Source: CAJQQY01 sp964564545 | GTDB taxonomy: Bacteria; Bacteroidota; Bacteroidia; Chitinophagales; Saprospiraceae | Direction: 5' to 3' | NCBI GenBank assembly: GCA_964564545.1 | Contig: CAZMBP010000153.1 | Coordinates: 19,178 to 83,177, forward strand | Length of the DNA: 64,000 bases | In this document: in pieces, positions 33,893 to 43,058 of the stretch | Position numbering within the stretch: the stretch's first letter is position 1 | How the letters are laid out: every line of letters begins with the position of its first letter | Made by a program: the position numbers and the translations under genes | Notes under the pieces: model-generated | The model's input: the letters and a program-made list of their open reading frames with translations, nothing else | Told to the model about the DNA's origin: nothing | Database searches by the model: none

Positions 33893-34636
33893 ATGACTGC
33901 AATTATTATTGACGATGAAGAACGCGCGAGAAGAGTTCTAAGTACAACTCTTACTAAATATTGTCCAGCCGTTAAGATAGTGGCTCAATGTGAGGATGTT
34001 CCTCAGGGCGTCCGCCAAATCAATCTTCACCAACCCGATATTGTTTTTCTTGATATAGAAATGCCAGAGTACAATGGTTTTGAACTATTTGATTTTTTTA
34101 GATCGATAGATTTTGAAATCATTTTTGTTACTGCTTACAATGAGTATGCGCTGCGTGCCTTTGAAGTTTCTGCAGTAGACTATCTGCTGAAGCCAGTTAG
34201 AATAGATCAACTAGAGCAAGCTGTACAAAAAGTAGCCAATCGAATGCATAGAGCTAAGATGCAAGACCGTTTAGAAGTATTGAAAGAAAATCTACAAGCA
34301 CAGCAACTCCAAAAAATTACAGTACCCGTAGCAGAGGGTTTACTTTTTGTTAAAGTAAAAGATATTTCTCATGTTGATGCAGAAGGTGCTTATTCTAAAC
34401 TTTGGCTTACCGATGGTTCAAATTTATTGATTAGTAAAAAACTCAAATACTTTGAGGATATGCTTATTGATATTCCTTTCTTTTATAGAGTGCATCGTTC
34501 ACATTTGATTAATTTATTGAAAATTAAGATGTACAATCGACGAGAAAGTATTTTGATATTGGAAAATCAACAACGAATCAAAGTAGCTCGCGATAATAAA
34601 GTTCACCTCGAAGAGTGCTTGCGGAAGTTACATTGA
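33893..34636 (+). CDS. LytTR-family response regulator
   Basis: 247 residues. The receiver domain (1-120) has acidic pocket DDEE (7-10), phospho-acceptor D54 in DIVFLDIEMPEYNG, T-loop FVTAYNEYALRAFEVSAVDYLLKPV and its lysine. The LytTR DNA-binding domain (about 140-247) shows ITVPVAEGLLFVKVKDISHVDAEGAYSKLWL and YRVHRSHLINL. It is divergent from and probably phosphorylated by the kinase at 30524. LytTR regulators bind direct repeats upstream of their targets; I cannot assign targets from this window. Confidence 0.95.
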   Translation: MTAIIIDDEERARRVLSTTLTKYCPAVKIVAQCEDVPQGVRQINLHQPDIVFLDIEMPEYNGFELFDFFRSIDFEIIFVTAYNEYALRAFEVSAVDYLLKPVRIDQLEQAVQKVANRMHRAKMQDRLEVLKENLQAQQLQKITVPVAEGLLFVKVKDISHVDAEGAYSKLWLTDGSNLLISKKLKYFEDMLIDIPFFYRVHRSHLINLLKIKMYNRRESILILENQQRIKVARDNKVHLEECLRKLH

Positions 34637-34795
34637 TAATCAAAATGCATGACAATGGGGCAGAGCAATAGACTAATTTTCGACCTAAAAAATGTTCAAA
34701 GAACTTAATAATCTCCACAGAGTACACCTCCTACTAATTGATCGTTTTATTTTAAGGAACCGCACTATTTACTTCAGCTATCTTTTTTTGAAAAA

Positions 34796-34836
34796 CTACA
34801 AACAGAATCAGTCTTAATGACTGACTCTATTCGTAG
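34796..34836. repeat. Imperfect hairpin repeat
   Basis: CTAC...AGAATCAGTC pairs with GACTGACTCT...GTAG around a TTAAT centre. It lies in the gap between the convergent LytTR and T9SS-cargo genes. Confidence 0.55.
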
Positions 34837-34878
34837 AAGAAAAAAACATCGAGGATGTTTAACTGGGTGGTGTGTTAC

Positions 34879-36702
34879 TTACTGTTTAATTAGTGGGATT
34901 ATAACTTGCTTTTCTTTTACTAAAGCTTTCATGTAGTAAACACCACGTGGCAGATTTGAAACATCGACGAAATCTTCCTGTACATTCAAAATGGGCTGAC
35001 CTAGGGTATTGCAAATCACCGCATTTTCGAGCTGCTCGATACCATCTATTTGGATATACATTTTCGTTGGATTTGGGAAAATAGATATCCCCGCTTCCTG
35101 TAAAATATCTTTTGTGTTCGTCACATTCACGGACTGGCAACCAGAAATAATTTGGCAACCTCCTTTTGAAATTTCTACAGCATAAACTCCGCTCGTGGTA
35201 GGAGTATAGCTTTGCTCTGTTGCTCCTGTTATGGGTTGAAAACCATTCCCACAGTTTACCCATTGGTAGCTGGCATCTGATTCATTTGCTGTCAATGTCC
35301 CTCCTGAGTTAGTTAAAGTTGCATCTAGATCAGTTGGGTTATTGATGGTTAAGTTAAGGGTAACAATAGAATCACAACCTTGAGCATTAGTCAATACGAA
35401 GGTTGCAGTATTATTTGATGCAGTATAGTCATTTCCATCAATCCAAGTATAAAAAATACAAGCTTCGACAATATCCACACCGGTTGTCGCAATACATGTT
35501 GAGGTTTCATAAATATGTACTAACCCCGCATTTGTTCCATTACTATCATCATTGTTTGCCCCAATGACTATTCGTGTTCCGTCTGCAGAAATGCCAACCT
35601 GTGTTCCATATCGTTGAAAAGCGGTGCTTCCATTTATATTGTTTCCCGAAAGAATCCAATTTCCATCGTCTTCAACAAAAATACTGACCTGACCAGCATC
35701 AGTTCCATTGTCGCTTTTACGAGGAGCTCCAACTACTAAGTGACTACCATCATCAGATAAGGCAACTGCTGATCCAAATAATTCAACAATTGAAGTTCCA
35801 GACAGACTTTGAATCATACTCCAAATACCATTTTCTTCTTCGTAAATGAAAACTTCCCCAGCAGCAGTTGCCGCTATATTTGAGCCTGGAATACCTACAG
35901 CAAGTACGGTTCCGTCTGCGGATAATGAGATAGATTGTCCAAATAATTCACCTCCCACAGTACCTGTAAAGGTTGATAGGATTTGCCAAACCCCGTTGAC
36001 TTCTTCATAGATATCTACAGCTCCTGTTGCTCCACTAGCACTAGGTCTGCTAATAGCTATTCGAGTTCCATCAGCTGATAATGACATTCCATCATTGGTA
36101 TCAAAGCCATCGTTTGCTGGGATATCCGTTCCTATTTGCGTCCAAATTGCTCCAACTCCTTCTTCATAAATTCTAACATTTCCAAGGCTAGAACCTAAAC
36201 CTTCAGTAAAAGTGCGAATAGCTACTCGTTGACCATTTGCAGAAATGGAAATCGAGGTACCAAAGTTTTCGCTAACGTTTTGCCCACCGATAGGTGTTCC
36301 TACTTCCTGCCAAGTTCCATTGTTTTCTTGATAGATATATACTTGTCCAGATGCAACACCTGCTGTTGTTGGTTTATTTGGAGCTCCAATTGCTACTCGA
36401 CTACCATCAGCAGATAATGCTACTGCGTACCCAAAACGGTCATTACTCGCTTCTCCGCCAAGTGCTCCAATGGCTATTTCCCAGTCATCATTATTATCTT
36501 CATAAATGTACACTTGACCAGCATTAACTCCGAATTCATCATTTCGCCACGCTCCTACAGCTACTCGATTTCCCTGCGCAGAAAAGGAGACGGCACTACC
36601 AAATTGATCTCCTTGGGCTTGCCCTAGGAAATCGGCAATTTGAGTTTGGGCGAATATAAAATTTGTAGAAAATAAAATTACTATTGTAAATAAAACTCTC
36701 AT
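34879..36702 (-). CDS. Secreted FG-GAP-like beta-propeller protein with T9SS sorting domain
   Basis: 607 residues with signal peptide MRVLFTIVILFSTNFIFAQ. Seven related blades of about 55 residues (20-400) share FGxAVALSADGSRVAIGAP followed by AGQVYIYEENNGxW, an FG-GAP/integrin-like propeller. A Cys-containing linker (CIATTGVDIVEACIFYTWIDGN; GCDSIVTLNLTI) and an Ig/PKD-like part (SYQWVNCGNGFQPITGATEQ) follow. The last 75 residues are a type A T9SS domain (FPNPTKMYIQI, LPRGVYYMKAL). It is probably a surface-attached adhesion or degradation factor. Confidence 0.88.
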   Translation of the reverse strand: MRVLFTIVILFSTNFIFAQTQIADFLGQAQGDQFGSAVSFSAQGNRVAVGAWRNDEFGVNAGQVYIYEDNNDDWEIAIGALGGEASNDRFGYAVALSADGSRVAIGAPNKPTTAGVASGQVYIYQENNGTWQEVGTPIGGQNVSENFGTSISISANGQRVAIRTFTEGLGSSLGNVRIYEEGVGAIWTQIGTDIPANDGFDTNDGMSLSADGTRIAISRPSASGATGAVDIYEEVNGVWQILSTFTGTVGGELFGQSISLSADGTVLAVGIPGSNIAATAAGEVFIYEEENGIWSMIQSLSGTSIVELFGSAVALSDDGSHLVVGAPRKSDNGTDAGQVSIFVEDDGNWILSGNNINGSTAFQRYGTQVGISADGTRIVIGANNDDSNGTNAGLVHIYETSTCIATTGVDIVEACIFYTWIDGNDYTASNNTATFVLTNAQGCDSIVTLNLTINNPTDLDATLTNSGGTLTANESDASYQWVNCGNGFQPITGATEQSYTPTTSGVYAVEISKGGCQIISGCQSVNVTNTKDILQEAGISIFPNPTKMYIQIDGIEQLENAVICNTLGQPILNVQEDFVDVSNLPRGVYYMKALVKEKQVIIPLIKQ

Positions 36703-36842
36703 TTCGAATGATTTTATTTTTTTGAAAAATGAATTATAATATGTTTAGATATTTCCAAAAACTTCATACCGTTCGCAAAAGGCGAAGTCATGTTTATCTG
36801 ATACGATTATGTTGTTCGATTGAAGTATTTTGGTAAGGGGGA

Positions 36843-36875
36843 GATATTCAGTTTGAAATTTTCAAACTGAATATC
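36843..36875 (-). terminator. 33-bp palindrome at the end of the exported-protein gene
   Basis: GATATTCAGTTTGAAA (36843-36858) pairs with TTTCAAACTGAATATC (36860-36875) around one base. It begins just 8 bases after the stop of the gene at 36884 on the minus strand. There is no T-run beyond it on the minus strand, so it may work as a 3' stabiliser rather than a terminator. Confidence 0.7.
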
Positions 36876-36883
36876 GATTGAGA

Positions 36884-37888
36884 TTATTTAATTTCTACCG
36901 TACCTCCGCATGATGAATTTGCAGAATAAAACCGAAGACCATTTCCATTGATATCGGCTTTACCACTAGTGGAATAATAGTAGGTTTTTTTACAATCAAA
37001 AGTACTTCTGCCTCCAGCTCTCACGGGAGTTCCATTTCTAGAACCCTCTTGGTATACATAAATATCTTTTCCTAGTTTATTTTGTACAGTTATGAGATCT
37101 CCAGATTGGGTTCCGCTGTTGTTATTTGCCATGATGCGTTTGTACTCATCTGATTTTAAGTATTCTTCACGATCTTTCTTAATGAAGTTTTTCATGTTCT
37201 GGGCTATTTCTTCTTTCTTATCAATAAAAGCCGAATTCTTAGGATTCAGAATCCATGTTTCGTAGATTTCCCTTTGTTTGGTAAATGCTTGGTCGAGGTA
37301 TTTTTGAAGCTTGGCATCTGGTTGCTCCTTCTTCATTTTTTTTCGAGTTTTATACACTTCTTTCATTAACTTAATACCTTTTAAAGGTTTGTTAGTGTGT
37401 TCAAGAACTGCATGCAATGTGTAGTCATCTTTGCTTTTCCAATCTTTGATTAAGTAAATTTTACCTTCAAGAAAAACCACTCTTTCTGATCCATAGCCAC
37501 TATGTTCTCTAATAGTATAACCGATGTCTTTCATTAATTTTTTATTTCCTTCATATGCTGCAAAGATGTAAGTCGCGGGAAATGCCTCATTATCAGGAAC
37601 TAGCATATCAGGTCTAAGCTCTTTTGGTTTTTGAGGGTTTTTGTTTTTAATTAAATATACTTCTTGGTGTGTGCCAGGCTTAACCCTGTAATCTTTGATG
37701 TCAGTTACTTCATGATGAAGGTCATTGATTCCTCCTATATATTGGTCTCCATTCTTATGAGTGAGATAGGCGGTATACGCTCCTTTTTTAATGTTTTGGA
37801 GTTCCTTTGTTTGATCATTGATGCTTTGTGCTTGACTTGAAAAAGTAAAGCAGGAAATCAATAGAATTATAATTGTTGAAGTTTTCAC
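36884..37888 (-). CDS. Exported protein of unknown function
   Basis: 334 residues with signal peptide MKTSTIIILLISCFTFSSQAQS. Residues 35-75 (AYLTHKNGDQYIGGINDL) resemble the start of several Bacteroidota exported proteins. The middle (170-250) is lysine-rich and helical, probably a coiled coil. The C-terminus (255-334) is separate: DLITVQNKLGKDIYVYQEGSRNGTPVRAGGRSTFDCKKTYYYSTSGK looks like a small beta domain with C300 and C329. I do not recognise the family. Confidence 0.75.
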   Translation of the reverse strand: MKTSTIIILLISCFTFSSQAQSINDQTKELQNIKKGAYTAYLTHKNGDQYIGGINDLHHEVTDIKDYRVKPGTHQEVYLIKNKNPQKPKELRPDMLVPDNEAFPATYIFAAYEGNKKLMKDIGYTIREHSGYGSERVVFLEGKIYLIKDWKSKDDYTLHAVLEHTNKPLKGIKLMKEVYKTRKKMKKEQPDAKLQKYLDQAFTKQREIYETWILNPKNSAFIDKKEEIAQNMKNFIKKDREEYLKSDEYKRIMANNNSGTQSGDLITVQNKLGKDIYVYQEGSRNGTPVRAGGRSTFDCKKTYYYSTSGKADINGNGLRFYSANSSCGGTVEIK

Positions 37889-38517
37889 AATATTAATTTT
37901 AGATAAGTATGTAGTTCATACTTGTATGTTAAAAAATAAGTTTTGTAGTCAAATGACTAATTGTACATTGAATTCAATGCCGCAAATGTGGGATTAAACA
38001 GAGCACCAATCAATAATGAATTCATGGTTCGTCAAGTTGAGTTCATGAACTGAACTGCTAATCGCCAAAGACCTTCTTCGACCTAAAGGTTGAGGCGATG
38101 AAAAATTATGCGGATTTAAAAAAAGGAAGAAAAGTGAGTTCAAGCTAGGATGTATAGTAGATGTATCTATTGTATTAATATCAAAAGATTTAATAACTCA
38201 AATTCTATTTATTGTTTTGAGTTAGGGGTGATTGTTTACAAAGCTGGTAAATTTTACAAATGATAATGGAAGACTAATAATATTTTACCTTAGTAAAAAT
38301 ATAAGTACGACAAACCGCTCTGAATCCATAAGGACTAAGACGACAAAAAATAATAAAAGTACATCTCCAAACAAAAAAGCCTATTCGTAAAATATCAGAT
38401 TCGAAGGCATGAATCAGAAACCTTACATTGTCTACAGAAATGGCCTTTGAATACTCTGTAATTTTTTTTTAAATGATTTACATAAAAAACTAATATTACG
38501 AAAGTGAAGCAATTATC
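37889..38517. other. 629-bp intergenic region with a hairpin
   Basis: I find no acceptable gene. ATCGCC (38061-38066) and GGCGAT (38094-38099) bound an imperfect hairpin containing ACCT...AGGT. The region separates the exported protein from the zinc island and could hold the remains of a lost gene, but nothing is recognisable. Confidence 0.45.
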
Positions 38518-38934
38518 TTAATCAACACAGCATTGCTCCTCCTTACATTGGCAATATTTACGATTATACAAATGCAAAAACACTAAACTAAAAGCTGGTA
38601 AATAAACCATCACATGAGGAATTTCAAAATAAGGAAATCGCTCATGCAAAATCAGAATTGCCAATAATCCCCAACTGAAATATAAAACAAATGGCATCCA
38701 TTTAAGAGAGGTTGCTTTTGCTGAATAATAAATAGCTACTAAGGATATTACAAGGAATATGTAATCTATCATACTCCACCACCAAGGTCCTGTTTCACAA
38801 CAACTCTTAGTACAGGCTTGAACTACAAAAATTAATGGAGTTGCTATACAATGTACCATACATAAACTACTCGCCACAACTCCAAAAAGGTCGGACTTAC
38901 TATTAATGGTTTTTACAAATTGAGAATTGTTCAT
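38518..38934 (-). CDS. MerC-domain membrane protein
   Basis: The frame opens at 39093, but its first 53 residues overlap the upstream GTPase gene in another frame. The ATG at 38934 gives MNNSQFVKTINSKSDLFG and 138 aa. SSLCMVHCIATPLIF (CxxxC), a Cys cluster CTKSCC, and four membrane segments are typical of MerC-type proteins. The C-terminal tail KYCQCKEEQCCVD is Cys-rich. MerC proteins transport Hg, and Bacteroidota homologues near COG0523 genes may handle zinc or another soft metal. Confidence 0.85.
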   Translation of the reverse strand: MNNSQFVKTINSKSDLFGVVASSLCMVHCIATPLIFVVQACTKSCCETGPWWWSMIDYIFLVISLVAIYYSAKATSLKWMPFVLYFSWGLLAILILHERFPYFEIPHVMVYLPAFSLVFLHLYNRKYCQCKEEQCCVD

Positions 38935-38968
38935 TTGAATTTTTTTATGAATCTGTTTAAGTATGAGT

Positions 38969-39973
38969 TTATTTTTCTTTAGCAATGCATTGGCCCAACA
39001 TTTTTTCAAATGGCTTTTTTTGGATGTTTTTTCCGATAAAAACCATTTTGCTTTGTTTGGTTTCATTAGGTTTCCATGATCTTTTTTCTTCAATAACTAA
39101 TCGTTTTCCTACTGATTGAAGGATGTATTGTTGGTCAGTATCTTTTAACCATATTAATCCTTTCAGTCTGTACAAATCTTTTGCTTGAAACATCAAGTAA
39201 ACTAAAAGTCGATGTTGTAGAGTCTTGTAATCAAAAGGACGGTTAAAAAATAATGTAAAGGAAACTACTTCATCAGTATGCTCATGTGGATGATGAGTAT
39301 GTGGTTTTTGTATAGGGAAATTCTGATTGGTTGAATGATCATGACTATTTTTTTTATCAAAAAAAGTATCATCAAGCTGAGGATTGTGTGCGTCGATTTC
39401 TATTAAAGGAAAATTGGTTTGGTTACCAAAAACTATCTTGGCAAGTGGATTTAAATTTTGTAAACGTGCCGTTAATTTTTCTAGATAATCTTCATTCACC
39501 AAATCTGTTTTATTGATTAGTAAAACATCACTAAAGGAAATTTGACTAATTGCTTCTTTTGTATCTTGAAGTTGGTCTTCAATTAATTCTGCATCTATCA
39601 AACAAATAATTTTTGTCAGAGGAAATTGCTTTTTGATACCAGGAATCGTAATAAATGGATCAGCTAATCCTCTTGGGTCTGCCACTCCTGTAGCTTCAAT
39701 GAGTAATTGATCATAATCATTTTTACGATTAAAAAGTTTGTTTAAAATATCATACAAATTATCATTCAGGGTGCAGCAAAGACAACCATTATTAAGCTCT
39801 ACGATATCATCTTCTGCTCGAAGAATCAATTCACTATCGATACTTTGTTCACCGTATTCATTCTCTATAATGGCAAAACGAGTATCAGGTTTGCTTTGCA
39901 GTAAATGATTTAAATAAGTCGTTTTTCCAGCACCTAAAAATCCAGTTAAAATGGTGGTGGGTTTGGCGTCCAT
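38969..39973 (-). CDS. COG0523 (CobW-type) GTP-binding metallochaperone
   Basis: 334 residues of the G3E GTPase family that insert or allocate metals, often under Zur control. Motifs are Walker A GFLGAGKTT (11-19), the metal-site GCLCC (63-67), Walker B/switch EATGVADP (93-100) and NKTD (154-157). A His-rich segment (HDH...HTHHPHEH, 211-232) is a zinc-binding stretch between the GTPase and the C-terminal CobW_C domain. A second COG0523 gene lies upstream, so the two may serve different client proteins. Confidence 0.9.
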   Translation of the reverse strand: MDAKPTTILTGFLGAGKTTYLNHLLQSKPDTRFAIIENEYGEQSIDSELILRAEDDIVELNNGCLCCTLNDNLYDILNKLFNRKNDYDQLLIEATGVADPRGLADPFITIPGIKKQFPLTKIICLIDAELIEDQLQDTKEAISQISFSDVLLINKTDLVNEDYLEKLTARLQNLNPLAKIVFGNQTNFPLIEIDAHNPQLDDTFFDKKNSHDHSTNQNFPIQKPHTHHPHEHTDEVVSFTLFFNRPFDYKTLQHRLLVYLMFQAKDLYRLKGLIWLKDTDQQYILQSVGKRLVIEEKRSWKPNETKQSKMVFIGKNIQKKPFEKMLGQCIAKEK

Positions 39974-40062
39974 TTGAAAATTTAAGTTTAAAATGTAAAA
40001 GGAATAGTTCGTAACAATTCTTTTGCATTTTTTTGTGATTTAATAATTACTGTGCTTTGTTT

Positions 40063-41283
40063 TTACAAAGCATAAACTTTTTGTACTGGCCATTCATCAT
40101 CATACCCTTTTTTCCATCGGCCCGTTTCAAGTTCTTCATCTGTTGCTAAACAAGTTTCAAGAGTGGCTCTGATACCCGTTTCATCCATGTCTTGACCAAT
40201 AAAAACAATTTCATTTTTTCTATCTCCAAAAATTTCTGACCAATCGGATTCTATCAGTTGTTGATTTTCTAAAAAGGCTACGTATTTGATTCGTCTTTCC
40301 CAAGGCATACTATCCCACCAAACGCCTGCACTATCAGTACGCATTGAACCTCCTGCTTGTCCCCAAATCATGGCTTGCTCAGGTCGAGAAGCAATCCAAA
40401 ACATTCCTTTACTTCGAATAACGGTATATGGAAAGTCACGTTGAACAAAAGCCCACAAGCGAGTAGGGTCGAAGGGTTTTCTACTTCGATAAACAAAAGA
40501 ACCTATTCCGTATTCGTCTGTCTCAGGAGTATGTTCTTCTTTATTTAACTCTTCAATCCAACCAGCACTTTGTTCCGCTTCTCCAAAATTGAAAAGACCT
40601 GTATTAATGATTTCTTTAGGATCAACTTTGCTAAAAGTTGATTTGATAATCTTGGCAGAAGGATTGAGTTTTTGAATAGCAGCTTTGAGAAAATCCACCG
40701 TTTCTTTAGTGACTAAGTCCGTTTTATTCAAAATAATTACATTGGCAAATTCTACTTGATCGGTCAAAAGGTTGACAATCGTTCTGATATCACCATCAAT
40801 ATCAGTCAACTTTCTATCGACCAACATTTCAGGACTTCCAAAATCATCAAAGAAATTAAGTGCATCGACCACCGTCACCATAGTATCCACATAGCTCCAT
40901 TTAGAAAGGTCAATATTATTTTCTTGATCGATAAAACTAAAAGTTTGAGCTACAGGAATTGGTTCACTAATACCTGTACTTTCAATGAGCAAATAGTCAA
41001 ATCGATTTTCCTGAGCTAACCTTTCCACCTCTATCATAAGGTCTTCACGAAGCGTGCAGCAAATGCAGCCATTGCTCATTTCTACAAGTTTTTCTTCCGT
41101 TCTTGAAAGGACATTTTCACTTTTCACAAGGTTGGCGTCTACATTGACTTCACTCATATCATTGACAATGACGGCGACTTTTAAGCCATCTTTATTATGT
41201 AAAACATGATTGAGAAGTGTTGTTTTTCCAGCACCTAAAAAACCGCTTAATACGGTGACGGGTAATTTTTTAGTCGTCGTCAT
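40063..41283 (-). CDS. COG0523 GTP-binding metallochaperone, second copy (YciC/ZigA-like)
   Basis: 406 residues. P-loop GFLGAGKTT (14-22), GCICC (72-76) and ESTGISEP are visible, followed by NKTD. The C-terminal CobW_C domain includes SFVYRSRKPFDPTRLWAFV and AMIWGQAGGSMRTDSAGVWW, blocks of the larger ZigA/YciC/ZNG-like subgroup that is usually repressed by zinc. It lacks a His-rich insert, unlike the paralogue downstream. It is read in the same direction as the DUF3299-like gene upstream of it; a direct Zur site is not apparent in the 79-base gap. Confidence 0.92.
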   Translation of the reverse strand: MTTTKKLPVTVLSGFLGAGKTTLLNHVLHNKDGLKVAVIVNDMSEVNVDANLVKSENVLSRTEEKLVEMSNGCICCTLREDLMIEVERLAQENRFDYLLIESTGISEPIPVAQTFSFIDQENNIDLSKWSYVDTMVTVVDALNFFDDFGSPEMLVDRKLTDIDGDIRTIVNLLTDQVEFANVIILNKTDLVTKETVDFLKAAIQKLNPSAKIIKSTFSKVDPKEIINTGLFNFGEAEQSAGWIEELNKEEHTPETDEYGIGSFVYRSRKPFDPTRLWAFVQRDFPYTVIRSKGMFWIASRPEQAMIWGQAGGSMRTDSAGVWWDSMPWERRIKYVAFLENQQLIESDWSEIFGDRKNEIVFIGQDMDETGIRATLETCLATDEELETGRWKKGYDDEWPVQKVYAL

Positions 41284-41362
41284 ATATGGTTGTTTTTAAA
41301 TTTAAATTGGAGGTTAATTAAATTACTTTTTTTTAGAATTAGTAGGTGAAAACTTAAAGTTG

Positions 41363-42037
41363 CTATTCTGCTATTGCATTTTTTAATATGTAATAAAATT
41401 CATTTGTATCATCATAGTTTAAGTATAAAACTCCTTTGAATTTTTTAAAGTCATCTACTTTAAATCGCTCACTTCTATCTTTCATGTACATGCTTACAAC
41501 TGATGCAGGACTTGCTTTTCCACAAAAAAAACAGGAAACATAAGGATTGTAAGACAAAGAGAACAATCCTTTTTCTTCTTCAAAAGGAAAGACAAAACCT
41601 TCAATGATGACTTCTTTTCCATTCAATTTTTTTATTGCTGTACTAAAAATAGGAGCGAACATCTCCATTTCTATTTTTTTAAAATATCGAAGTCGGTAAT
41701 TTATATCTACCAATACTTTCCAATCTAATTCAATGGGCGTTGATAAGTTGTTATCTGCTTTTATCATTTTTGTTAAAAGCACTTGAAAGTCATCACTATC
41801 TTTTTTTGTAGCTACCCAATCAAAAGAATGTTCATCCCAACGGTATAAAGAATCATTTATAAAATAGTCGCCATCATTGGATTTATCGTCTTTATCTAAT
41901 TTAGCCTTCTGTGATTTTGACAGAGAAATCCCATGATGTTTTGCTTGCCCAAATCCTAAATGTTGGCATATTTTATCTTGTGTAAATACCATAGCAAAGA
42001 AGATAGAGGCAAATAATATTTTAAGTTTTTGATTCAT
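41363..42037 (-). CDS. DUF3299-like exported protein with CxxC (copy 1)
   Basis: 224 residues with an N-terminal signal (about 1-22). The core, LNGKEVIIEGFVFPFEEEKGLFSLSYNPYVSCFFCGKASPASVVSMYMKDR (138-187), follows the DUF3299 pattern (GKxVxIxGFxxPxE) but the usual acidic/proline loop is replaced by SCFFCGKASPAS with C169 and C172. It is clearly homologous to the protein at 46090. DUF3299 proteins occur in zinc-transport operons such as PA4063-PA4066. A metal-binding or delivery role in the periplasm is inferred. Confidence 0.75.
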   Translation of the reverse strand: MNQKLKILFASIFFAMVFTQDKICQHLGFGQAKHHGISLSKSQKAKLDKDDKSNDGDYFINDSLYRWDEHSFDWVATKKDSDDFQVLLTKMIKADNNLSTPIELDWKVLVDINYRLRYFKKIEMEMFAPIFSTAIKKLNGKEVIIEGFVFPFEEEKGLFSLSYNPYVSCFFCGKASPASVVSMYMKDRSERFKVDDFKKFKGVLYLNYDDTNEFYYILKNAIAE

Positions 42038-42097
42038 TTAGATTTTCCCAATAGAGGCTTTAGAAGTTATGCAAGACTTTCCCATATCTCATTTGCT

Positions 42098-42289
42098 TTA
42101 AATTTTTTTCAACCAATAAATAATATTATTCAAATGCTGTTTGCCATATAACTTTCCGAAATTTTGTGTTTCAGGATGGTTAGTATTTTCGTAAATACTT
42201 AATCTTTTTTCAGCAAACTCTTTTGTTAATTTTATTTTACAATCATGGACAATGCAATTTTTCCATTCTTCAAAAGTGTGTGGTATCAT
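42098..42289 (-). CDS. Small conserved-looking cytoplasmic protein
   Basis: 63 residues, MIPHTFEEWKNCIVHDCKIKLTKEFAEKRLSIYENTNHPETQNFGKLYGKQHLNNIIYWLKKI. It has dense, varied composition, Cys residues at 12 and 17, and a plausible helix-rich fold. I believe similar short proteins occur in other Bacteroidota, from memory and not by search. The function is unknown. It lies between the lipoprotein and the DUF3299-like gene on the same strand. Confidence 0.65.
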   Translation of the reverse strand: MIPHTFEEWKNCIVHDCKIKLTKEFAEKRLSIYENTNHPETQNFGKLYGKQHLNNIIYWLKKI

Positions 42290-42390
42290 GTCTAAAATTT
42301 ATTGATTCAGTAATTATTAATAAAAATCATTTCTCGTCAGATTCCTCAATTGATTAAAATCAAAATCAACTTAAACTCAAAATAAGAAGC

Positions 42391-42430
42391 ATAAAAAGCC
42401 CTCTCCATTTATAAGGAAAAGGCTTTTTAT
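42391..42430 (-). terminator. Intrinsic terminator after the TonB receptor/lipoprotein operon
   Basis: AAAAAGCC (42393-42400) pairs with GGCTTTTT (42421-42428) with a partly complementary interior; an A/T-run on each side permits action in both directions. It separates the receptor/lipoprotein unit from the small gene at 42098. Confidence 0.8.
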
Positions 42431-42432
42431 TT

Positions 42433-43056
42433 TTACTGAATATTTAATATAAACTGTAACTCAAAGTCAGTATCTCCATCACTAGCACCAGAGGTTGCAG
42501 TCTTCACATCTGGTTGATGTTGTAATCTAGCAGTAAATGTTCCTCCTGTGATAGTTGAAGATGAAGTTGTCCACGAAGTAGATAATCCTAAAGAATTTCC
42601 ATTTCCGTCAGTATCATTATAGTTGATAGGGTCGGACGCAGAATCAACATTTCCGTCTCCACTAGGACTAGCAAATGCATCAGCAGTAAAGCTATAGAAA
42701 AGTTGATGTTCATCATCTTCTTCTCGAATTTCAGCTCCGATATTTTGCTCCTCTGGTTCATCAGCTAAACTGTTAGTAATCTCATAAGTTAGCGTATAAG
42801 TCTTATCAGTACCAAGCGTAATTTCACCTAAGATTTTAAGTTCTTCAACACCCTCTCCATCTGGGTCTTGAGCACTAGCTTCGACCACATCTGTCGCATC
42901 TGCATCATTTGTAAAAATGAGTTTCACATCTGTGATTACCTCTACTTCATTTTCTTCATCAGGAACATCATCATCTTTACATCCTGTTGTCATTAAAATA
43001 CCTACTGCCAAAAAAGCAAGAAGGCTAAACTTGTTAAAGTAATTGAATACTTTCAT
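42433..43056 (-). CDS. Lipoprotein paired with TonB receptor
   Basis: 207 residues starting with MKVFNYFNKFSLLAFLAVGILMTTGC, a lipobox with the acylated Cys at about 26, followed by an acidic DDDVPDEENEVE stretch. The rest has beta-strand character (ITLGTDKTYTLTYEITNSL; TGGTFTARLQHQPDVK). It starts two bases after the TonB receptor stop and is expressed with it, so it may be the surface partner of that receptor. The fold is not recognised; comparable lipoproteins accompany metal-linked TonB receptors. Confidence 0.8.
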   Translation of the reverse strand: MKVFNYFNKFSLLAFLAVGILMTTGCKDDDVPDEENEVEVITDVKLIFTNDADATDVVEASAQDPDGEGVEELKILGEITLGTDKTYTLTYEITNSLADEPEEQNIGAEIREEDDEHQLFYSFTADAFASPSGDGNVDSASDPINYNDTDGNGNSLGLSTSWTTSSSTITGGTFTARLQHQPDVKTATSGASDGDTDFELQFILNIQ

Positions 43057-43058
43057 TG

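Noticed and set aside
38935..39093. N-terminal extension of the MerC-like frame
   Set aside because: Overlaps the COG0523 gene in a different frame; the ATG at 38934 fits the family.
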